DNA from: an uncultured Clostridium sp. | Lineage (GTDB): Bacteria > Bacillota > Clostridia > TANB77 > CAG-508 | Reading direction: 5' to 3' | Length of the DNA stretch: 10,973 bases | NCBI GenBank assembly: GCA_950059165.1 | Contig: CATLUC010000051.1 | Span: 1-10,973, forward strand | In this document: positions 5,142 to 10,973 of the stretch, in pieces | Layout of the letters: the number at the start of each line of letters is the position of its first letter | How positions within the stretch are numbered: position 1 is the stretch's first letter | Position numbers and translations under genes: made by a program | The notes under the pieces: model-generated | Seen by the model: the letters and a program-made list of their open reading frames with translations, nothing else | What the model was told of the DNA's origin: nothing | Databases searched by the model: none

Positions 5142-5252
5142 TTAAACACAGTAAAAAGATAAATAAAATGTTTCAAGAAAAATAAACAAAATAGAACATA
5201 AAAATGTTGCAAAGGAAACATCCTAAATAGCGACAAATCGAAAGGAGTATAT
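5142..5252 (+). other. leader region of the ABC exporter operon
   Basis: Transcription from 5122-5127 would start near 5134, giving a leader of about 119 nt, which is long for this window. It is very A-rich. AACAT (5195-5199), ATGTT (5204-5208) and AACAT (5217-5221) allow two mutually exclusive short stems. Tiny frames occur at 5169-5186 (5 codons) and 5204-5230 (8 codons) but lack ribosome binding sites. Regulation by attenuation is possible; nothing more can be claimed. Confidence 0.25.
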
Positions 5253-7523
5253 ATGTTAAAGGTTTTAAGTAATTTAAAAAATTCATTTTGGAGAGTTGTT
5301 ATAATTGTAATATTGCTATGCGTACAGGCAACAACAGACTTGGCTTTACCAGAATATACATCTAAAATAGTCAATATAGGTATTCAAAATGGTGGAATAG
5401 AAAACGCTATACCAAATATAATATCAAAAAAAGACATGGATGAACTTTTAATATTTACTAATGAAGATAATGAAATATTAGACAATTATACGTTAGTGGG
5501 AGATAATATAAACAAAGAAGAAGAGAAGATAATACATAAATATCTAGGAAGCAACTATATTTTAGAGGCAGATACAATATACATTTTAAAGAATAGTAAA
5601 GAAGATGTAAGTAATCTATCAAAAATAATGAGTACACCTTTAATGGAAATGACAACCGTAAAAAACAAAGAAACAGAAAATAAAATTAAAGAACAAATTA
5701 TGCAAAATAGCAACATTCCAGAAACACAAAAACAATACTTACAATCACAAAGTCTAATAGATATAATAAAAAATTTACCAGAAGAACAAAAAAGGCAAAT
5801 TTTAAAACAATATAGTGACAAAATAGATAATATGCAAGAGTCAATTAAAGAGCAAGCTGCAATAGCTTCTGTTAAAGAGGTTTATAAAAATTTAGGAGTA
5901 GATACAAATAGACTTCAAAATAACTATATTTTAATAGCTGGTCTTCAAATGCTAGGAGTAGCTTTAATTACTATGGTGTCTGCTGTAACTATAATGCTTT
6001 TCTCTTCTAAAGTAGCAGCAAAACTAGGAAAAACACTAAGGGATAAAGTTTTCAAAAAAGTTATCAATTTTTCAAATAAAGAATTATCTGAATTTTCCAC
6101 AGCTTCTTTAATTACTAGAAGTACTAATGACATTCAGCAAATACAACAACTTATGACAATGTTATTTAGAGTAGTGGTATATGCTCCAATTATTGGTATA
6201 GGTGGATTTATAAAAGTATTAACAAATAGTGATAACCAAATGGCATGGATTGTCGGAGTTGCAATATTAGCTATTCTATTTATTGTAGGAACATTATTTA
6301 TTATAGTCATGCCGAAATTTAAGAAATTGCAAGAATTAATTGATAGATTAAACCAAGTTGCAAGAGAAATATTAACAGGATTGCCAGTTATTAGAGCATT
6401 TAATAAAGAAAATAAAGAAGAAGCAAGATTTGAAATGTCAAATCAAAATTTAATGAAAGCAAATATTTTTGTTGATAGAGCAATGTCTATGATGATGCCA
6501 TTACTTATGCTTGTTATGAATTCTATTACAATTTTAATTGTGTGGGTTGGAGGTCATAATGTTGATAATGGTAGTATGCAAGTAGGAGATATGATGGCAT
6601 TTATACAATATACTATGCAAATTGTTATGGCATTCTTAATGATTTCAATGATTTCTATTATGCTACCTAGAGCTGCAGTGTCAGCAAGACGTATTAATGA
6701 AGTAATAGAGACAAAACCAGATATAATAGACAAGGAAGAAACAAAAAAATTCGATATGAGTAAGAAAGGTCTAGTGGAATTTAGAAACGTATCTTTCCGT
6801 TATCCAGATGCAGATACAGAAGTTTTATCTGATATTAATTTTACAGCAAATCCAGGAGAAACAACAGCAATAATTGGTAGTACAGGAAGTGGAAAGTCAA
6901 CTATTGTAAATTTATTACCTAGATTTTACGATGTAACAGGTGGGGAGTTGTTAGTAGATGGTATTAATATAAAAGAAGTTGCACAAAAAGAACTAAGAGA
7001 AATTATAGGACTAGTTCCACAAAAGGGAATTCTATTTTCTGGGACAATTGAATCTAATATTAAATATTCAAATGAAAAGATGTCAAATGACCAAATGGAA
7101 GAAGCAGCACAAATTGCACAAGCAACAGAATTTATTGGAAGTAAAGAAAAAAAATATCAAGAACCAATTGCACAAGGAGGAAGTAATGTTTCAGGTGGTC
7201 AAAAACAACGTTTAGCAATTGCAAGGGCAATAGCAAAGAACCCAGAAATATTTATATTTGATGATAGTTTTTCAGCATTAGATTTTAAAACAGATAGCAA
7301 ATTAAGAGAAGCCCTTCAGAAAAAAACGAAAGATAAGACAGTTATAATTGTTGCACAAAGAATTAGTACAATTATGAATGCAGAAAAAATAGTAGTACTA
7401 GAAGAAGGAAAAGTAGTTGGAATAGGAAAACATGAGGAGCTTATGAAAAATAATGAAACATATAGGCAAATTGCTTTATCACAATTGTCAGAAGAAGAGC
7501 TAAAAGAGGAAGGAGGTAAATAA
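5253..7523 (+). CDS. ABC exporter subunit (permease-ATPase fusion) with degenerate ATPase site and large extracellular insert
   Basis: This is a half-transporter of the heterodimeric multidrug/lipid ABC exporter type (compare BmrCD, LmrCD, TM287/288). TM1 is at about residues 13-33, followed by an unusual hydrophilic, Lys/Glu/Asn-rich insert of some 190 residues (about 36-224) that must lie outside the cell. TM2-TM6 follow (about 225-475) and then the nucleotide-binding domain (about 507-745). The latter has Walker A GSTGSGKS (542-549), Q-loop Gln590, signature VSGGQ (646-650), Walker B IFIFDD and an H-loop AQR. Asp671 replaces the catalytic Glu, and Gln702 replaces the switch His. These changes mark the subunit carrying the degenerate site. 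The ATG at 5253 follows AAAGGAG (5241-5247). It is first in a two-gene operon, one base before the partner. The substrate is unknown; drug or peptide export is the usual guess. Confidence 0.93.
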   Translation: MLKVLSNLKNSFWRVVIIVILLCVQATTDLALPEYTSKIVNIGIQNGGIENAIPNIISKKDMDELLIFTNEDNEILDNYTLVGDNINKEEEKIIHKYLGSNYILEADTIYILKNSKEDVSNLSKIMSTPLMEMTTVKNKETENKIKEQIMQNSNIPETQKQYLQSQSLIDIIKNLPEEQKRQILKQYSDKIDNMQESIKEQAAIASVKEVYKNLGVDTNRLQNNYILIAGLQMLGVALITMVSAVTIMLFSSKVAAKLGKTLRDKVFKKVINFSNKELSEFSTASLITRSTNDIQQIQQLMTMLFRVVVYAPIIGIGGFIKVLTNSDNQMAWIVGVAILAILFIVGTLFIIVMPKFKKLQELIDRLNQVAREILTGLPVIRAFNKENKEEARFEMSNQNLMKANIFVDRAMSMMMPLLMLVMNSITILIVWVGGHNVDNGSMQVGDMMAFIQYTMQIVMAFLMISMISIMLPRAAVSARRINEVIETKPDIIDKEETKKFDMSKKGLVEFRNVSFRYPDADTEVLSDINFTANPGETTAIIGSTGSGKSTIVNLLPRFYDVTGGELLVDGINIKEVAQKELREIIGLVPQKGILFSGTIESNIKYSNEKMSNDQMEEAAQIAQATEFIGSKEKKYQEPIAQGGSNVSGGQKQRLAIARAIAKNPEIFIFDDSFSALDFKTDSKLREALQKKTKDKTVIIVAQRISTIMNAEKIVVLEEGKVVGIGKHEELMKNNETYRQIALSQLSEEELKEEGGK

Positions 7524-7524
7524 T

Positions 7525-9354
7525 ATGCCAGGAGGACCAATGGGAGGACCTATGAAACCAGGAGGAAAAGTAACTGAAAAAGCGAAAGACTTTAAAAGCA
7601 CAATGAAAAAATTAATAAATAATTATTTATCAAAATATAAAGTAGCATTAATTGTTGTAATTATCTTTGCAATTGGAAGTACTATTTTTACAATTATAGG
7701 ACCTAAAATACTAGGTAATGCTACAACAGAGATATTTAATGGGCTAATTGGGAAATTGTCAGGTGAAACTGGAATAGATTTTGGAAAAATTGGACAAATT
7801 GCAATAAGTTTATTGATTTTATATGCAGTAAGTGCGATATTTTCCTTTATACAAGGTTTTACAATGACAGGGATTTCACAAAAACTAACATATAAATTAA
7901 GAAATGATTTAGTACAAAAAATAAATAAATTACCAATGAAATATTTTGATACAAAAACACATGGAGAAGTTTTATCAATTATTACTAATGATATTGACAC
8001 ATTAAGTATGAACTTAAGCCAAAGTATTACACAAATTATTACTTCTGTTTGTACAATTGTTGGAATATTAATAATGATGTTTTCTATTAGCTGGGAAATG
8101 ACTCTAATATCTCTTGTTATACTACCAATTGCAGGGCTATTAGTAAAAAATATTGTAGGGAAATCACAAAAATATTTCCAAGCACAACAAGCATATTTAG
8201 GACACGTAAATGGGCAAGTTGAAGAAATTTATGGTGGCTTAAATGTAGTAAAAGCATTTAACAGTGAAGAAAAGGTAACTAAAGAATTTGAAAAAGCAAA
8301 TAATGAATTGTATAAATCAGGTTGGAGGTCACAGTTTTTATCTGGACTAATGTTTCCAATTATGAATTTTATATCTAATGTAGGATATGTAGGAGTAGCA
8401 GTAGCAGGTGGATATTTGGCAATAAATGGAAGAATTACAGTAGGAAACATTCAAAGTTTTATCCAATATAACAAACAATTCACCCAGCCTATAAACCAAA
8501 TTGCTCAAATATCTGCAACATTACAATCTATGACAGCAGCAGCAGAAAGAGTTTTTGAGTTTTTAGAACAACTAGAAGAAATTGATACAGATAAAGATAA
8601 TATAGATACAGAAAATTTAAAAGGAAATGTAACATTTGATCATATAAAATTTGGATATGATGAAGAAACAACAATAATAAATGATTTTACAGCAAATGTA
8701 AAAGAGGGACAAAAAATTGCAATAGTAGGACCAACAGGTGCAGGAAAAACAACAATAGTAAAATTGTTAATGAGATTTTACGATGTGATAGAAGGTGCAA
8801 TTTTAATAGATAGTCATAATATAAAAGGGCTAAATAGAGGTAAACTTCGTAAAATGTTTGGTATGGTATTACAAGATACTTGGTTATTTGGAGGAACAGT
8901 AAAAGATAATATAAAATATGGAAAAGAAGATGCAACAGATGACCAAGTAATTGAAGCTGCTAAAGCTGCTCATGTGCATCACTTTATAAAAACATTACCA
9001 AAAGGCTATAATTCAATTATCAATGAAGAAACAACAAATATATCAGCAGGACAAAAGCAATTGTTAACAATTGCAAGAGTTATTTTAGCAGACCCTAAAA
9101 TATTGATTTTAGATGAAGCAACAAGTTCTATTGATACAAGAACAGAAATTCAAATACAAGCTGCTATGGATAATTTGATGAAAGGAAGAACAAGCTTTAT
9201 TATTGCACATAGATTAAAAAAAAAAAAAAATGCAGATTTAATTTTAGTTATGAACCATGGGGATATTATAGAACAAGGAACACATCAAGAACTACTAGAT
9301 AAAAATGGATTTTATGCCGATTTATATAATAGTCAATTTGAAGTTGAAGAATAA
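7525..9354 (+). CDS. ABC exporter subunit (permease-ATPase fusion), partner carrying the catalytic Walker B
   Basis: This is the second half of the exporter. It begins with a Gly/Pro/Met-rich tail (PGGPMGGPMKPGGK, 2-15) common in clostridial members, then six transmembrane helices (about 38-330) and the nucleotide-binding domain (about 368-600). Walker A is GPTGAGKT (402-409), Q-loop Gln450, Walker B ILILDE with Glu531, and H-loop His562. The signature reads ISAGQ (506-510) instead of LSGGQ. It therefore complements the upstream subunit: one good and one degenerate ATP site. Right after AHRL comes KKKKN, where relatives have STIKN or similar. It is encoded by a run of 15 A (9216-9230), which may be real, slippage-prone or an assembly fault. 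The ATG at 7525 is one base after the preceding stop and follows AGGAGG (7511-7516). Confidence 0.93.
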   Translation: MPGGPMGGPMKPGGKVTEKAKDFKSTMKKLINNYLSKYKVALIVVIIFAIGSTIFTIIGPKILGNATTEIFNGLIGKLSGETGIDFGKIGQIAISLLILYAVSAIFSFIQGFTMTGISQKLTYKLRNDLVQKINKLPMKYFDTKTHGEVLSIITNDIDTLSMNLSQSITQIITSVCTIVGILIMMFSISWEMTLISLVILPIAGLLVKNIVGKSQKYFQAQQAYLGHVNGQVEEIYGGLNVVKAFNSEEKVTKEFEKANNELYKSGWRSQFLSGLMFPIMNFISNVGYVGVAVAGGYLAINGRITVGNIQSFIQYNKQFTQPINQIAQISATLQSMTAAAERVFEFLEQLEEIDTDKDNIDTENLKGNVTFDHIKFGYDEETTIINDFTANVKEGQKIAIVGPTGAGKTTIVKLLMRFYDVIEGAILIDSHNIKGLNRGKLRKMFGMVLQDTWLFGGTVKDNIKYGKEDATDDQVIEAAKAAHVHHFIKTLPKGYNSIINEETTNISAGQKQLLTIARVILADPKILILDEATSSIDTRTEIQIQAAMDNLMKGRTSFIIAHRLKKKKNADLILVMNHGDIIEQGTHQELLDKNGFYADLYNSQFEVEE

Positions 9355-9373
9355 TATTTCCATTAAATAATTT

Positions 9374-9516
9374 CTACAGTTCATGTAGGATAACTCGTTA
9401 CAGTTCACTGAAACTATAATTACTATTAAAAAGGTCAATATATAAATATTTATATATTGACCTTTTAGAGTAATTTAGTGTTTCGGTGAACTGTAACGAT
9501 AACTCCTAAACTGTAG
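9374..9516. mobile_element. 143-bp near-complete palindrome, MITE-like element
   Basis: From both ends inward the sequence reads CTACAGTT, a short variable stretch, GTTACAGTTCAC(T/C)GAAAC, TAATTACT-like bases and then a perfect 38-bp palindrome (9429-9466, centred between 9447 and 9448). There is no coding potential. If the flanking TA pairs (9375-9376 and 9514-9515) are a target duplication, the ends are CAGTT...AACTG, the style of IS630/Tc1-mariner elements; this is inference. The motif TACAGTT occurs twice in each arm. The element begins 19 bases after the ABC gene stop and ends 10 bases before the next promoter. Confidence 0.75.
9429..9466. terminator. bidirectional terminator-like core of the palindromic element
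   Basis: The perfect 38-bp palindrome has AAAA at its left end and TTTT at its right end, with GGTCAA/TTGACC next to them and A+T alternation in the middle. On either strand it gives a long stem ending in U residues. It is the only terminator candidate for the ABC operon, 75 bases after its stop codon, so the inserted element may have taken on that role. Confidence 0.45.
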
Positions 9517-9526
9517 CAATTTTATT

Positions 9527-9555
9527 TTGACATTTACAAATATCAAGTGTATAAT
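9527..9555 (+). promoter_or_regulatory. consensus sigma-A promoter of the MFS gene
   Basis: TTGACA (9527-9532), a 17-bp spacer and TATAAT (9550-9555) match the consensus exactly. An 11-bp inverted pair, CATTTACAAAT (9531-9541) and ATTTGTAAATG (9582-9592), places one copy over the -35/spacer and the other across the ATG. Transcription should start near 9562, with a leader of about 28 nt. The Shine-Dalgarno AAAGGAG is at 9573-9579. Confidence 0.8.
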
Positions 9556-9589
9556 TCTATAGAAAAGAACACAAAGGAGAAATTTGTAA

Positions 9590-10858
9590 ATGAATGAAAA
9601 AATTATAAAACAAAGAAAACAGAACATGAAAATATATTCCATTTATAGAGGAATTTCTTTAGATTTAATATTTTATTACGCAATAGAGTTTTTATTTTTA
9701 ACACAAGTAAAGCATATTAGTAGTTCAGATGTTGTTTTAGGGAATGCATTTTATGCCATATTTATGATGATATTCCAAATACCAGCTAGTATAATAGTTG
9801 ATAAAATAGGTACTAAAAGATGCACAATTTTAGCTAATATATTTAACGGCATTTTTGTAATTTTAATTATGTGTTGTCAAAATATATGGAATTTAATCTT
9901 TGCTCAATTTATTAGTAGTATATGTTTTTCATTAAAAGATATTTCAGATAAAGCATTAATTAGATATTCGATTCCAAATGGAAAAAAGCAAGGAGAAATA
10001 TTTTCTAAAATGGAAAGTAAAGGATATAAACATTATTTTCTATTAAATGCTTTTACTTCTATATTTTCAGGATTTTTATATGTTATAAATCCATATATTC
10101 CAATGATAGCAAGTTTGGGATTTACAATACTTGCAACAATAATATCTTTGGGATTTATAGATATTGAAGAAGACAAAAACAAAGAAGAAACTAAAGAACA
10201 GGGCAAATATGTACAAGAACTGTTAGAATGCATAAAATTTATTGCTTATTCTCAAAGACTAAGAAGTCTATTTTTATATTCAGGAATTACTTGGGGAATA
10301 TTTTGTGTGATGGGAAGTTATAGAGCAAGTATATTAGTAGATATTGGAACACCAGAACAAATAATTACAATAGTAGCAGCTATTGTAGGAATAGGTTCAT
10401 CTATGGGGTCAAAAAATCAGCTTAGATTTCATAAGAAGTTCCGAAACAAGTCTCTATCTATAATTATGCTAACCATAACAATTGCTATCTTAATAGCAGG
10501 TATAACAGGTAGTATAAACACATCATATTTAGTAAGTTTAATTATTCTAACTATTTGTTTTACTACTATTAATTTTTCAAAAGGAGTAAGTGAGGTTTTA
10601 ATAACAAGATATTTAAGCAATTTTGCAAAAGATAAAATTCTAACACAAATTTATGCAGTAAATGCAATAATTAGAAATGGATTAAGGGCAATAATTAGCC
10701 TTTTTGGTTCGTATTTGCTTAGAATTACAACAACGGCACATAGTATGATTTTGCTTGGAATTATATTATTTGTTATAATGCTTGGGCTAATTAGTTATAT
10801 GAAAGCTAGATTGGGTAAAAAACCAGAAGAATATGATGAAAAAGAAATTTTGACATAA
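9590..10858 (+). CDS. major facilitator superfamily (MFS) transporter
   Basis: This is a 422-residue membrane protein with about twelve hydrophobic segments in two halves, joined by a charged loop (about 191-207, Glu/Lys-rich). The loop between TM2 and TM3 carries DKIGTKR (71-77), a form of MFS motif A (GxxxDRxGRR/K), which supports the family assignment. Length is typical. The substrate cannot be read from sequence; relatives in clostridia are annotated as putative drug or metabolite exporters. The ATG at 9590 follows AAAGGAG (9573-9579) and a perfect sigma-A promoter. It is a single-gene unit, separated from the ABC operon by the palindromic element, and no clear terminator follows its TAA. 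Nothing nearby suggests co-regulation, apart from the inverted pair that overlaps its promoter and start codon. Confidence 0.88.
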   Translation: MNEKIIKQRKQNMKIYSIYRGISLDLIFYYAIEFLFLTQVKHISSSDVVLGNAFYAIFMMIFQIPASIIVDKIGTKRCTILANIFNGIFVILIMCCQNIWNLIFAQFISSICFSLKDISDKALIRYSIPNGKKQGEIFSKMESKGYKHYFLLNAFTSIFSGFLYVINPYIPMIASLGFTILATIISLGFIDIEEDKNKEETKEQGKYVQELLECIKFIAYSQRLRSLFLYSGITWGIFCVMGSYRASILVDIGTPEQIITIVAAIVGIGSSMGSKNQLRFHKKFRNKSLSIIMLTITIAILIAGITGSINTSYLVSLIILTICFTTINFSKGVSEVLITRYLSNFAKDKILTQIYAVNAIIRNGLRAIISLFGSYLLRITTTAHSMILLGIILFVIMLGLISYMKARLGKKPEEYDEKEILT

Positions 10859-10882
10859 TTTTTAGTTGTATCGTTGCAATTC

Positions 10883-10903
10883 GTGGACACAAAATAAGAC
10901 GTC
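10883..10903. repeat. possible degenerate REP-like remnant
   Basis: Read on the - strand it begins GACGTCTTATTTTG and ends GTCCAC, resembling the GACGTTTCTTTTTG of the arms at 2040 and 2360. The match is partial and unpaired, so it may be chance in A+T-rich DNA. The rest of the 115-bp tail (10859-10973) shows no gene and no clear promoter or terminator. Confidence 0.2.
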
Positions 10904-10973
10904 AAATATAGATAATGAAATTGTAAGGTTATATTTTTAAAATAATGTTAAAATGAAAATTATGTAGTGTTAC

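Noticed and set aside
5194..5209. GAACAT...ATGTTG as a LexA operator near the ABC operon
   Set aside because: Half-sites are separated by eight bases rather than four and the second half ends in G; it lies well inside the leader.
10921..10954. Possible promoter at the right edge (TTGTAA with TAATGT or TAAAAT)
   Set aside because: The spacings or boxes are poor and no downstream gene is visible in the window.

Overview
The window is strongly A+T-rich, and every gene lies on the + strand. It carries sporulation genes (spoIIAA, spoIIAB, sigF, spoIID and a spoIIQ-like gene) next to lexA. Together these point to an endospore-forming, low-G+C member of the Clostridia, possibly from an uncultured or gut lineage. 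The genus cannot be told from this sequence. I see no tRNA, rRNA, CRISPR array or intact transposase gene.

Region by region. 1-158 is the 3' end of a gene with a helix-turn-helix tail, possibly a REP-associated (Y1-type) transposase. 159-340 is the spoIIA control region, with a Spo0A-like box, a 20-bp-spaced direct repeat and a good sigma-A promoter. 341-2039 is spoIIAA-spoIIAB-sigF, the switch that turns on the first forespore sigma factor. sigF appears to carry a one-base frameshift near its 5' end. 2040-2360 is a 321-bp nested inverted-repeat element between sigF and spoIID. 2384-4320 holds spoIID and a SpoIIQ-like LytM gene, the latter behind a sigma-F-type promoter. These two encode cell-wall enzymes or scaffold proteins of engulfment. 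4331-5060 is a terminator overlapping the lexA promoter, then lexA. 5100-9353 is a promoter with a dyad around its -10 box, followed by a two-gene heterodimeric ABC exporter operon. 9374-9516 is a second, almost fully palindromic, MITE-like element. 9527-10858 is a consensus promoter and an MFS transporter gene. 10859-10973 has no gene.

How the genes work together. SpoIIAB holds SigF inactive, and unphosphorylated SpoIIAA frees it. SigF would then transcribe spoIIQ through the promoter at 3383-3411. SpoIID and SpoIIQ act on the two sides of the septum during engulfment. The cluster thus runs from regulator to effectors. LexA, the ABC exporter and the MFS protein have their own promoters and look functionally separate (DNA damage response and export).

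The points most worth a second look are the sigF frameshift, the palindromic element that seems to have split a sigF-spoIID operon, the A15 tract inside the second ABC gene next to its H-loop, and the TA-bounded palindromic element before the MFS gene.
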